7,754 nt of DNA, from contig CAJOQS010000181.1 in the NCBI GenBank assembly GCA_905236925.1, forward strand, positions 1 to 7,754, in the 5' to 3' direction. Positions 1-6,950 of this stretch are shown piece by piece (the first letter of the stretch is position 1; each line of letters begins with the position of its first letter). Origin of the DNA: an uncultured Lachnospiraceae bacterium. Lineage in GTDB: Bacteria > Bacillota > Clostridia > Lachnospirales > Lachnospiraceae. The position numbers were made by a program, and so were the translations under genes. The notes beneath the pieces were generated by a model. The model was not told the origin of the DNA and did not search any database. It was given only the letters and a program-made list of their open reading frames with translations.

Positions 1-1637
1 GGAAGGCGGAGAAGGTATTCGTCATCGTTATGATACCAGCAGAGATATACGCACGAATCCAGATCTGTATATGCCATGCAGAGCTCTTCTCCCGCAGGAA
101 CAGCGAGCTCTCCGCAGTCCTCTCCGGTCTCCCAGCTGACCTGCATTAAATTGAGGTCGACCTTGGAAGTAAGCTCGTACCAGTACGTAAAGGAATACAG
201 GGCCGATTTGATCACGGGAATGCCGTCACTGTTGACACTGTAGGGTGCTTCAACATAATTTGTTCCGAAAATATCATGCCTTGTATACAGCATCATGTCG
301 GTCGGGTCATAGCTGGCTTTATCCGAGAAGCAAAGCTCGTAGGTACCATCGAGCGCGGTGATGACAATATTATCTATGCTGAAAATATAAGTTGTCGGAT
401 CGTCACTGCCCGACCATACTGTCATGTAGATGTAGTCTTTATCGTTAACATGTACATAATAGGCATCAAGGTCGTAGCAATCATAGCCTATTTCAAACAG
501 ATCGCTGCTCTCCTTGGCGTTGAAGTAGAATCCGACTGCGTTGAAATCTTCATATTCATCGACGTAATTTCTGAATATGCAGATCTCATCGACTGTTCCG
601 TCATCATTCAGATCGGAACGGAATATGGTGTCCTCGTTCATCCAGAACATATAATTGTCGGGCGCATAGAGATATTTCTCGACAAAAAGTCCTTCATTGC
701 CCTTAAAGGGTATGTCCGCGTTGATCTTGCCCATCGCATAGGATGAGATTTCGTAGGGATTGAATATGACCGAAAAATAGTTATAGCCAACCTCGAAGGA
801 AAGCAGATCGTCCTCATAGCTGTTCCTGATATATCCGAGAAGATCGTCCTCAAAGATATCATCGGGCTCGAGCGTCGAGATAACGGTGTCATATACCTTC
901 TGAATGAAGGCATCCTTGTCCTTTACCAGATCCTTCAGGCCGAGCTTGCTGCCTGTCATGGGATCCCAGCAGAGTCCCATTGTGCCGTAATATCCGTGAG
1001 CGCCTCCGGAGTAGCCGTAATAATTGTACTGAAGGCAAACAAGGTTTGAATCGGCACGAATGACCTTTAAATGCTGTTCCCTGTTGTAATCGCCGTAGAT
1101 TTCGTCAAGATCGGCAGCCTGACGGAGATCTTCAAGAACTTCATCGGTCAAGGCCTCATTGCTCTGATGATAATCGTCAAAAGCAGCGGCAAGCAAAGGA
1201 TATCTGTCTGCATAGTAGTCGGTGAGCACCGGATAATCGTAGGAATACCAGCCGTATACAGCAGATACATCGGGATTCCAGTCCGAATCATAATCACTGC
1301 CCAGTGTTATCTCAATGTTCTGAGGATTCTTTTCATCATAAGGTTCCTCATCATCCAATTCGGCGCGGCGTTCAAATATCGGATCGCCGGCTGCTTCCGG
1401 AGCGTCGGTAACCACAGGAGCCCCGGTTGCATCAGGGGCCTGGGTCGCATCAGCATCAGGCACATCGGTGGGTTCGGGTGCCGCGGTTGCCAAAGCCTCG
1501 GTAGGCGCAGCGTTCACGTCAGCCGTCGGAGCCGATGTAACATCGGAACCGGCTTTTTTACCGGAGCAAGAGGACAAGGCCGCTGTCATGGCCATGATCA
1601 GAATTATGGCCGCAAACTTCTTAAACTTCTTATTCAC
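1..1637 (-). CDS. Lipoprotein with DUF4163/DUF3298 (PdaC/RsiV-like) region, C-terminus off the window
   Basis: Open from a GTG at 1637 to the left edge (545 codons, no stop seen). The GTG has a strong GGAGGGAG site six bases upstream (1644-1651), and the next in-frame ATGs fall inside the signal peptide. Residues 1-24 form a lipoprotein signal: basic NKKFKKF, a hydrophobic core, then lipobox L21-S-S-C24, so the mature protein should be tethered outside the membrane. Residues about 31-85 are a low-complexity Ala/Pro/Thr/Asp linker. Residues about 105-215 resemble DUF4163 and end in YNYYGYSGGAHG (205-215). Residues about 216-311 resemble DUF3298 (TGSKLGLKDL, then NPYEISSYAMG and IPF). This pair occurs in the deacetylase PdaC and in the lysozyme-binding anti-sigma factor RsiV. 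I see no deacetylase domain so far and no transmembrane anti-sigma part. Residues 342-351 (DLNDDGTVDE) fit an EF-hand-like calcium loop. Second gene of a pair; ligand unknown. Confidence 0.85.
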   Translation of the reverse strand, partial: MNKKFKKFAAIILIMAMTAALSSCSGKKAGSDVTSAPTADVNAAPTEALATAAPEPTDVPDADATQAPDATGAPVVTDAPEAAGDPIFERRAELDDEEPYDEKNPQNIEITLGSDYDSDWNPDVSAVYGWYSYDYPVLTDYYADRYPLLAAAFDDYHQSNEALTDEVLEDLRQAADLDEIYGDYNREQHLKVIRADSNLVCLQYNYYGYSGGAHGYYGTMGLCWDPMTGSKLGLKDLVKDKDAFIQKVYDTVISTLEPDDIFEDDLLGYIRNSYEDDLLSFEVGYNYFSVIFNPYEISSYAMGKINADIPFKGNEGLFVEKYLYAPDNYMFWMNEDTIFRSDLNDDGTVDEICIFRNYVDEYEDFNAVGFYFNAKESSDLFEIGYDCYDLDAYYVHVNDKDYIYMTVWSGSDDPTTYIFSIDNIVITALDGTYELCFSDKASYDPTDMMLYTRHDIFGTNYVEAPYSVNSDGIPVIKSALYSFTYWYELTSKVDLNLMQVSWETGEDCGELAVPAGEELCMAYTDLDSCVYLCWYHNDDEYLLRL

Positions 1638-1687
1638 TTAATTCTCCCTCCTATTTTGTATGTTTTATCACACATCGTTCGATTATA

Positions 1688-2329
1688 TCACTCTGCTATA
1701 CGTTTGATAATCATGGATGTAATAACATATCCGTACGAAGAAGCATCGTTTTTCGCCACCTTGTAGGTTACAAAATAGTTGGATGTGGATTTGTCGTTAT
1801 TGCCCCAGTATCCGTAATACAGATTTCTGACCAATGTATATTCCTTAACGTTTTTCGTGATTATTGTCGACCTCACATCATAATCCGTCTCTGTTTCGCC
1901 TTCCCAGCAATACACAAGGGGCTGTCCCTTTGAATTCCTGTAAGCATACAGGAAGCCCACACCCTTATCCTTGGAAAGCTTCTTTCCCGATACCGCTTTT
2001 CCGAAGAGCTTCTTCGACATTTTCTTTATCTTTGAGGAGGAAACGGAATAGATCGTATAAAAGCCGTCCTCATCGTACTCATAGACCTTTGCCTTTCCAA
2101 GATCAAGGGCCAGCGCCGAGGCCCATGCGATATGCTCATCGTCAAGATAGATCTCATACCCCTCTCCTACCGAAAGCTCCAGTTCGGAAATAAGACTGTA
2201 CTCAAAAGAAGACATATTGGCGACAAGCTTCTTGATTCTTGTCTTTGCCGAGGCCGCCTCGGCAGGGACAGGAACAGCAATGCACAGTGTAAGAATAAAT
2301 GTCAGTATGAGAGCAGTCAGCTTTTTCAT
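1688..2329 (-). CDS. Secreted protein of unknown function (213 aa)
   Basis: I do not recognise a named family. The ATG at 2329 is preceded by AGGA at 2337-2340 with seven bases of spacing. Residues 1-26 are a classical Sec signal peptide: MKK, a long hydrophobic core, then PVPAEA with likely cleavage after AEA or ASA. The mature part of about 187 residues has no further membrane segment. It begins with a short helical stretch, followed by a segment rich in Asp, Glu and Tyr (about 50-92), a very basic Lys-rich patch with SSSKIKKMSKKLFGKAVSGK at 97-116, and a Tyr/aromatic-rich beta-like C-terminal half (LYAYRN, LVYCWEGE, NLYYGYWG). One Cys remains in the mature part (141), so no disulfide is expected within it. 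It is first in a unit with the lipoprotein 50 bases downstream on the same strand, so both probably work at the cell surface. The role is not deducible. Confidence 0.85.
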   Translation of the reverse strand: MKKLTALILTFILTLCIAVPVPAEAASAKTRIKKLVANMSSFEYSLISELELSVGEGYEIYLDDEHIAWASALALDLGKAKVYEYDEDGFYTIYSVSSSKIKKMSKKLFGKAVSGKKLSKDKGVGFLYAYRNSKGQPLVYCWEGETETDYDVRSTIITKNVKEYTLVRNLYYGYWGNNDKSTSNYFVTYKVAKNDASSYGYVITSMIIKRIAE

Positions 2330-2336
2330 ATATCCA

Positions 2337-2340
2337 TCCT
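2337..2340 (-). promoter_or_regulatory. Ribosome binding site of the secreted protein gene
   Basis: Minus-strand AGGA, seven bases before the ATG at 2329. It supports this start and thus a full signal peptide. Confidence 0.65.
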
Positions 2341-2378
2341 TTCATCTTTCCGAATATCCCATCAGTAATAGTATCATA

Positions 2379-2408
2379 ATTTTAGCATGAAGCCCGAAGC
2401 AATATCAA
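2379..2408 (-). promoter_or_regulatory. Promoter of the secreted protein/lipoprotein unit
   Basis: Read on the minus strand: -35 TTGATA (2403-2408), 18-base spacer, -10 TAAAAT (2379-2384) preceded by TGC, giving an extended -10 (TGn). Each hexamer matches the sigma-A consensus at five of six positions. The predicted start near 2372 would leave a leader of about 42 bases. The 10-base palindrome at 2407-2416 touches the -35 box. Confidence 0.6.
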
Positions 2409-2416
2409 TCCGGATT
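2407..2416. promoter_or_regulatory. Perfect 10-base palindrome between divergent promoters
   Basis: AATCCGGATT is its own reverse complement. It overlaps the end of the leftward -35 box by two bases and lies 16 bases before the rightward -35 box. The position suits an operator, but a short palindrome can arise by chance, so the assignment is weak. Confidence 0.25.
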
Positions 2417-2432
2417 TAATAAAACGATATGA

Positions 2433-2461
2433 TTGACTGGCGGGCGTGCTGAACATATACT
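2433..2461 (+). promoter_or_regulatory. Promoter of the alaX-maf unit
   Basis: -35 TTGACT (2433-2438), spacer of exactly 17 bases, -10 TATACT (2456-2461). Each hexamer differs from the sigma-A consensus at one position. The predicted start is near 2468, giving a short leader of about 23 bases before the ATG at 2491. This also argues against the upstream in-frame GTG at 2446, which lies in the spacer. Confidence 0.75.
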
Positions 2462-2480
2462 TATCTGAGAATACAAAAAC

Positions 2481-2486
2481 AGGAGA
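2481..2486 (+). promoter_or_regulatory. Ribosome binding site deciding the AlaX start
   Basis: AGGAGA, four bases before the ATG at 2491. It selects that ATG over the in-frame GTG at 2446, which has no comparable site. Confidence 0.75.
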
Positions 2487-2490
2487 ACCC

Positions 2491-3696
2491 ATGAATACAG
2501 AGCTTTTATATAATATCAGTGCCTATACCAGGGAATTCACAGCAACAGTTATATCCTCCGTTCAGGCAAAAATAAACGGAAGAGATTGCTATGACATAGT
2601 ACTGGACAGAACCGCATTCTTCCCCGAACAGGGCGGACAGGACTGCGACAGCGGAATCATTGTGAGATCATCCGACGATGTCTTCGATGAAGCATCCTCA
2701 AAAAAGAACGAGAATATACTGCATGTTTCAATAAAAGACGGTGTAATACACCATTTCTGCACCGATAACATAGAATCCGGATTTCAGGTTTTCTGCAGGA
2801 TAAACTGGGAGCAGCGATTCGACCGTATGCAGCAGCATTCCGGCGAGCACCTTGTTTCGGGTACCGTTCACCGCTTTTTCGGCGCCGACAACGTAGGCTT
2901 TCATCTGAGCGGGCGTGAGGTCACACTGGATTTCAACACAGTCTTCGAAGAAAAAGACCTTGATCTCATTGAAGATACAGTCAATCGGGCAATATTCGAG
3001 AACATTGAGACGATAATCTCCTTCCCCGCTCCGGACGAGCTTGAGAAAATCGATTACAGAAGCAAGAAAGAGCTGACCGGTCAGGTAAGGATAGTCGAAT
3101 ACCCCGGATATGACATCTGCGCATGCTGTGCTCCCCATGTTGAAAGAACAGGCGAGATAGGCTGTATAAGGATTGCCGCTGCGGAGCATTTTAAAGGCGG
3201 AACAAGAATGTGGATAGAATGCGGTCAAAGAGCACTTCTGTCCGCAAGAACCTTATTAAGAGACGCAAGGTCCATTTCAAGGATCACTTCGGCTAAGCTG
3301 AGTGATATTGTTACTGCAGTAAACAAACTGAATGAAGATCTTAAAAGCACCAGATTTGAGCTTGTACGTCAGGAGCGAATCATTCTTGCAGGTAAAGCCG
3401 GGGAGCTGGCCGGGAAAACCAATCCTATCCTGATCACCGAAAATGCCGATCCCGACAATATACGACCGATCCTTAACGAGCTTGCGGAAAAAACGGAAGG
3501 CTACTGCACCGCACTGACCGGGAACGATGAAAAAGGCTACCGTTTTATAACGACATCCAAAAACAGGGACTGCAGGGAGCTGCTCAACGGATTTAAAGCC
3601 TCACTCGCGGTCAAGGGCGGAGGAAACGCGGAAATGATTCAGGGAACAATCGTTGCTGCCGCCGGTCAGATAGAAGAAATAATCAACGGAATCTGA
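2491..3696 (+). CDS. AlaX-type alanyl-tRNA editing protein with DHHA1 domain
   Basis: 401 residues resembling the editing half of alanyl-tRNA synthetase without the aminoacylation domain. Known AlaX proteins hydrolyse Ser-tRNA(Ala) and sometimes Gly-tRNA(Ala) in the cytoplasm, in trans to AlaRS. Residues 41-54 (TAFFPEQGGQ then DCDS) match the conserved AlaRS segment TPFYPEGGGQ.GD.G. The zinc site is complete: H116-S-G-E-H120 (HxxxH) and C212-C-A-P-H216 (CxxxH), followed by VERTGEIG at 217-224. The catalytic core ends near 245. Residues about 255-310 are helical and probably coiled. The C-terminus (about 310-401) resembles DHHA1, with K375-GGG-NAEMIQG. The length fits the long AlaX class with DHHA1. 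The ATG at 2491 is chosen for its RBS and its position downstream of the promoter. maf follows after 33 bases, so the two are probably co-transcribed. Whether Ser or Gly is preferred cannot be read here. Confidence 0.93.
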   Translation: MNTELLYNISAYTREFTATVISSVQAKINGRDCYDIVLDRTAFFPEQGGQDCDSGIIVRSSDDVFDEASSKKNENILHVSIKDGVIHHFCTDNIESGFQVFCRINWEQRFDRMQQHSGEHLVSGTVHRFFGADNVGFHLSGREVTLDFNTVFEEKDLDLIEDTVNRAIFENIETIISFPAPDELEKIDYRSKKELTGQVRIVEYPGYDICACCAPHVERTGEIGCIRIAAAEHFKGGTRMWIECGQRALLSARTLLRDARSISRITSAKLSDIVTAVNKLNEDLKSTRFELVRQERIILAGKAGELAGKTNPILITENADPDNIRPILNELAEKTEGYCTALTGNDEKGYRFITTSKNRDCRELLNGFKASLAVKGGGNAEMIQGTIVAAAGQIEEIINGI

Positions 3697-3729
3697 CTTA
3701 AACTTAAAACGCGAAAGGACAAACAGATT

Positions 3730-4362
3730 ATGGATCATAAAATAGTACTCGCTTCCGGTTCGCCCAGAAGAAGGGAACTGATGGATCTTGTACACGCTGA
3801 CTATATCGTTATACCCTCAGATAAAGAGGAGGATATGTCAGGGCACAATCCTTCTACTATCGTAGAACGCCTTTCGGCAATGAAAGCAAACGATGTAGCA
3901 GAGAAGGTCATAAACAAAATAGCCGAAGGATCTCTTTCCTCCGACTATCTTAGTTCTGTGGTTATAGGATGTGATACTGTAGTTGCATACGAAGGCAAGG
4001 TTCTCGGAAAACCGAGGGATGAAGCTCAGGCCTTTGAAATGATACGTGATTTCGCAGGCAAGTCTCATCATGTTCATACCGGAGTCTGCCTTGTTGTGAT
4101 CGAAAACGGGATAATTGCGAAAACCGTCAACTACTCCGTTTCAACAGCCGTTAAGGTCAGTGAAATGACCGACGACGAAATACGCGATTACATTGCCACA
4201 GGTGAAACACTTGACAAAGCAGGTGCATATGCCATTCAGGGGCGCTTCTGCCCTTATATTGAATCCATAGAAGGCGACTATTACAATATCGTGGGCTATC
4301 CTGTTTCATCGATCTATCATGAACTTCAGAAGCTTGGGATCAGGCTGTTCGGGAAGCTATGA
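3730..4362 (+). CDS. maf: Maf family nucleoside triphosphate pyrophosphatase
   Basis: 210 residues, usual length for Maf. Members cleave (d)NTPs to NMP and pyrophosphate in the cytoplasm and were first named for inhibiting septum formation when overproduced. The N-terminal signature ASGSPRRREL (8-17) is intact. GCDT (80-83) carries the expected catalytic Asp82, and GKP with K94 follows. KAGAYAIQG (163-171) and GDYYNIVGYP (183-192) complete the fold motifs. The Arg/Lys/Gln set (R13-R14, K52, Q170) resembles the YhdE type, which prefers dTTP, UTP and modified pyrimidine nucleotides, rather than the YceF type with Glu at the last position. The substrate call is inference. The family usually has GLP where this has GYP. 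The RBS is modest (AAAGG, about 11 bases before the ATG). It follows alaX by 33 bases with no promoter seen between, and its last 23 bases overlap the end of the convergent histidine kinase gene. Confidence 0.94.
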   Translation: MDHKIVLASGSPRRRELMDLVHADYIVIPSDKEEDMSGHNPSTIVERLSAMKANDVAEKVINKIAEGSLSSDYLSSVVIGCDTVVAYEGKVLGKPRDEAQAFEMIRDFAGKSHHVHTGVCLVVIENGIIAKTVNYSVSTAVKVSEMTDDEIRDYIATGETLDKAGAYAIQGRFCPYIESIEGDYYNIVGYPVSSIYHELQKLGIRLFGKL

Positions 4363-6826
4363 TATTTACCATACCTTCATAATCGAAGCTGTCAAACGCG
4401 GCCTTGACCTTATTCCAGATTTCAATGTCAGAATCCGGAACCGAGTACTCTTTCATCTCTTCAAATGCCGCTTCGAGGGTGTCTAGGTCCATGGCGCCGG
4501 CCGCATCGGATATCGCGCTGTAGAAATCCTCCATCAGACCGGGATCGGCAACAGGCTTATCGCTCTTTTCCTCCGATGAAGTCCCGTCTGAGAACATGGG
4601 TGAAAGAACACCCTTAAAGGCGGAGTATTCGCTCATGAAAGCTCCGTGGTGCTCCCTGATATAACCAATATCATCAGCCTTACCCGCATTCTCAAGCTTC
4701 TGGGCTTCCTCGCCGAATTCCGTGGCACCTATTATCCTTGCAGAGCTTTTAAGCGCATGTACCTTGATCGTATAGTTTTTATAGTCTTCGGAAGCGTAAA
4801 AGCGCTCTATCTCGGCAGCTTTCTCTTCTATCGAATCATAAAAGACCTTCAGCAGCGGAATGTAGGCATCTGCAGAACCGCTGTTTTTAATTCCGCAGTC
4901 AATATCTATCAGCTTCTGTCCGCGAAGAGAAGCAAGTCCGTCATCAGCTTTGTTTTCCGCTTTGTTTTCCTCTATCTTTTCCTTGCAGGATGCGGCCGTT
5001 TCAACTGCGGCACGTGCTCCGCCCCCGGTCAGTTCCTTAGGCAGATATTCCAGCAGCAGACTCTCGAGATGATCGGAATCGATAGGCTTGGTAAGATAAT
5101 CATCAAATCCGGCCTTGATATACTCGTCTCTTGCTCCCGAAATAGCGTTTGCGGTAAGGCATACCTTGGGCGTTAAGATATTGGGATTATCCTTTTCCTC
5201 CAGCATGAGATGGAGTGTTTCTATTCCGTCCTTGCCCGGCATCATATGATCGAGGAATATCAGATCATACTTGGTCTTTCTTGATGCAGCGAGTCCTTCA
5301 TCTCCGTCACATGCCGTATCCACCTTGATAAGCGTCTTTTTAAGCAGATTCTTGAAGACGATAAGGTTCATGTCGTTATCATCAACAACAAGCACATGTG
5401 CATCCGGCGCTGTGAATTTTTCCTTGTATACAGTTCTTTCTTTGAGTGCCGATCCGTAGGTCGACTGATAATCACCGATCGAATCCCATTTCTGCACTGT
5501 CTGCCTGAGCTTAAACGAAAAGCACGAGCCCTCTCCGTATACGCTCTCAACCTTCAGCGCACTGCCCATCATTTCAAGCAGACGCTTTGTTATGTTCATT
5601 CCGAGACCGGTACCCTCGACATTCCTGTTGCGCTTCTCTTCGATCCTTTCGAATTCCGAGAAAAGCCTGCTGAGGTCTTCCGGCTTGATGCCTATGCCGG
5701 TATCCCTGACCGAAACGCAAAGATTCGCACCGTTCGGGTCATCCATAAGCCTTTCGAAGGTCACCGAGAACTTAACGCTGCCCTTCTCGGCATATTTCAC
5801 GGCGTTTGTAAGGATATTCGTAATGATCTGCTTGATCCTTATCTCATCACCGTGAAACATCATCGGCGTATCGGGATCGATATCAAGTACCAGTTCAAGA
5901 CCCTTGGCATCCGCGCGGGTCTGAATCATATTTACAAGATCGTTTATAAGAGACGTTATGTTGTAGTCGACCGGAATGATCTCCATCTTTCCGGCTTCGA
6001 TCTTCGAGAAATCAAGAATATCGTTGATGATGCTGAGCAAAGTATGTCCCGCATTCTTGATGCTTGCAGAATACTGGATGATATCATCTTCGCCGCTTTC
6101 ACGCATGATCATCTCGTTCATTCCGAGAACAGCGTTGATAGGCGTACGGATCTCGTGGGACATGTTCGAAAGGAATGCTGATTTAGCCTCGTTTGCGACT
6201 CTGGCGCGCTCGGATTCCTGCTCGGCTATATCAAGTGCCTCCTTCAGTTTTTTCTCGTAGTCAAACTGGGCAAGGGTGCTCATGTGACTGCTCACAAGCG
6301 TTACGGAGTTAATGAAAACCGAAGTAAGATACAGTATCGGATAACGCTGTTGAAACGTTAATGTATAAATATCGCTGATATATTGGTTAACGGGAGTATA
6401 GAAAATTACGATAAAAAAGATCTCATAATAAAGGCAAGCAGTAAAACTGTATAGGATCCCGCCTATATAGCCCAGTGCCAGCGGAACGAGAAGAGTCCAC
6501 AGTATCGCGAAGCCTTCATTTGCACCGGAAATGGCAAAATACGAAAAAATAATAGTGCTCATGATCCATGTGGACCACAATGCTACCTTCTTTTTCTTAA
6601 AAACGCTGATAGACACAGTGATCGTGATACCCAGGAGCATTACACCGATTGTGGCATAGGTTACGGCACCCCTGTGTTCAATAATATTCATTACAGTGGT
6701 GATCGTACCGGCAACTATAACGATGTATCCGAGCCGCTTTATGATATTCATCTGCCTTATCTCTCGCTCACCCAGATAAATGGACTGCGAAAGCTTTCCG
6801 ATAAACTCCTTAAATCTTTTCCACAT
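4340..6826 (-). CDS. Membrane hybrid sensor histidine kinase with REC and Hpt domains
   Basis: 828 residues from the ATG at 6826, with AGGG eight bases upstream (6835-6838); an in-frame TTG at 6847 has no clear RBS. About six hydrophobic helices lie at residues 32-49, 55-76, 81-101, 106-123, 127-144 and 164-185, with only short loops, so the sensed signal is probably in the membrane or a small ligand. A coiled linker leads to HisKA, SHEIRTPINAVLG, with phospho-acceptor H224. The ATPase domain has the N box (N337, N341), DTGIGI (375-380) and GTGLGM (405-410). REC covers about 477-597 with acidic D482/D483, phospho-acceptor D526 (FLDHMMPG) and K580. Hpt covers about 640-745 with H690 in HALKSSARIIGA. 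The phosphorelay is H224 to D526 to H690, then to an unseen response regulator. Residues about 763-828 are an extra helical acidic tail. It converges on maf and diverges from the acyl-CoA ligase. Confidence 0.95.
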   Translation of the reverse strand: MWKRFKEFIGKLSQSIYLGEREIRQMNIIKRLGYIVIVAGTITTVMNIIEHRGAVTYATIGVMLLGITITVSISVFKKKKVALWSTWIMSTIIFSYFAISGANEGFAILWTLLVPLALGYIGGILYSFTACLYYEIFFIVIFYTPVNQYISDIYTLTFQQRYPILYLTSVFINSVTLVSSHMSTLAQFDYEKKLKEALDIAEQESERARVANEAKSAFLSNMSHEIRTPINAVLGMNEMIMRESGEDDIIQYSASIKNAGHTLLSIINDILDFSKIEAGKMEIIPVDYNITSLINDLVNMIQTRADAKGLELVLDIDPDTPMMFHGDEIRIKQIITNILTNAVKYAEKGSVKFSVTFERLMDDPNGANLCVSVRDTGIGIKPEDLSRLFSEFERIEEKRNRNVEGTGLGMNITKRLLEMMGSALKVESVYGEGSCFSFKLRQTVQKWDSIGDYQSTYGSALKERTVYKEKFTAPDAHVLVVDDNDMNLIVFKNLLKKTLIKVDTACDGDEGLAASRKTKYDLIFLDHMMPGKDGIETLHLMLEEKDNPNILTPKVCLTANAISGARDEYIKAGFDDYLTKPIDSDHLESLLLEYLPKELTGGGARAAVETAASCKEKIEENKAENKADDGLASLRGQKLIDIDCGIKNSGSADAYIPLLKVFYDSIEEKAAEIERFYASEDYKNYTIKVHALKSSARIIGATEFGEEAQKLENAGKADDIGYIREHHGAFMSEYSAFKGVLSPMFSDGTSSEEKSDKPVADPGLMEDFYSAISDAAGAMDLDTLEAAFEEMKEYSVPDSDIEIWNKVKAAFDSFDYEGMVNIIASRTA
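4947..4970. repeat. Exact tandem 12-base duplication inside the kinase gene
   Basis: GCTTTGTTTTCC occurs twice in direct tandem (4947-4958 and 4959-4970). On the coding minus strand it gives ENKA-ENKA in the flexible REC-Hpt linker (track of Glu, Asn, Lys and Ala around residues 619-627). It keeps the frame and is best read as a small slippage duplication in a tolerant linker. Confidence 0.9.
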
Positions 6827-6853
6827 TTTCCTGTCCCTTCGACACAAACAACA

Positions 6854-6871
6854 CCTGACCCGTCATTCAGG
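6854..6871 (-). other. Small stem-loop in the kinase mRNA leader
   Basis: On the minus strand CCTGA (6867-6871) and TCAGG (6854-6858) can pair around an eight-base loop, about 28 bases before the ATG and within the predicted leader of about 57 bases. Five pairs is marginal, and no uridine run follows, so it is not a terminator. Confidence 0.3.
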
Positions 6872-6889
6872 ATCGCGCACCTACCGATT

Positions 6890-6917
6890 ATTTTAACATA
6901 GTTCCCGACTCTTTCAA
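6890..6917 (-). promoter_or_regulatory. Promoter of the histidine kinase gene
   Basis: Read on the minus strand: -35 TTGAAA (6912-6917), 16-base spacer, -10 TAAAAT (6890-6895) preceded by TGT, an extended -10. Both hexamers match the consensus at five of six positions. The predicted start near 6883 gives a leader of about 57 bases. A second minus-strand TATAAT at 6923-6928 has no convincing -35 box. Confidence 0.6.
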
Positions 6918-6950
6918 ACAATATTATATGCAACATAAAAGAAATAGTTC

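Noticed and set aside
276..746. Plus-strand open frame of 156 codons opposite the lipoprotein gene
   Set aside because: It is antisense to a long open lipoprotein frame with clear domains. Its own translation is Ile/Val-rich with no family motif, and I see no RBS.
1383..1540. Low-complexity stretch that could pass for a DNA repeat array
   Set aside because: It is the coding sequence for the Pro/Thr/Ala/Asp lipoprotein linker. The units are irregular and not a DNA repeat or CRISPR.
1071..1766. Plus-strand open frame of 231 codons opposite the lipoprotein start and the end of the secreted protein gene
   Set aside because: It runs across two real genes and their gap in antisense. Its Gly/Arg/Ser-rich part is the reverse reading of the Ala/Pro/Thr linker codons.
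2270..2329. Possible lipobox in the signal peptide of the 213-residue protein (LTLC at 13-16)
   Set aside because: The residue before Cys is Leu rather than a small residue, and the Cys lies in the middle of the hydrophobic core with a good signal peptidase I site further on.
2728..3228. Minus-strand open frame of 166 codons opposite alaX
   Set aside because: It is a shadow of the AlaX core, whose zinc motifs prove the plus-strand frame.
5396..6181. Plus-strand open frame of 261 codons opposite the kinase
   Set aside because: It lies wholly opposite the conserved HisKA, ATPase and REC coding region, has no recognisable domain, and is explained by codon bias of the real gene.
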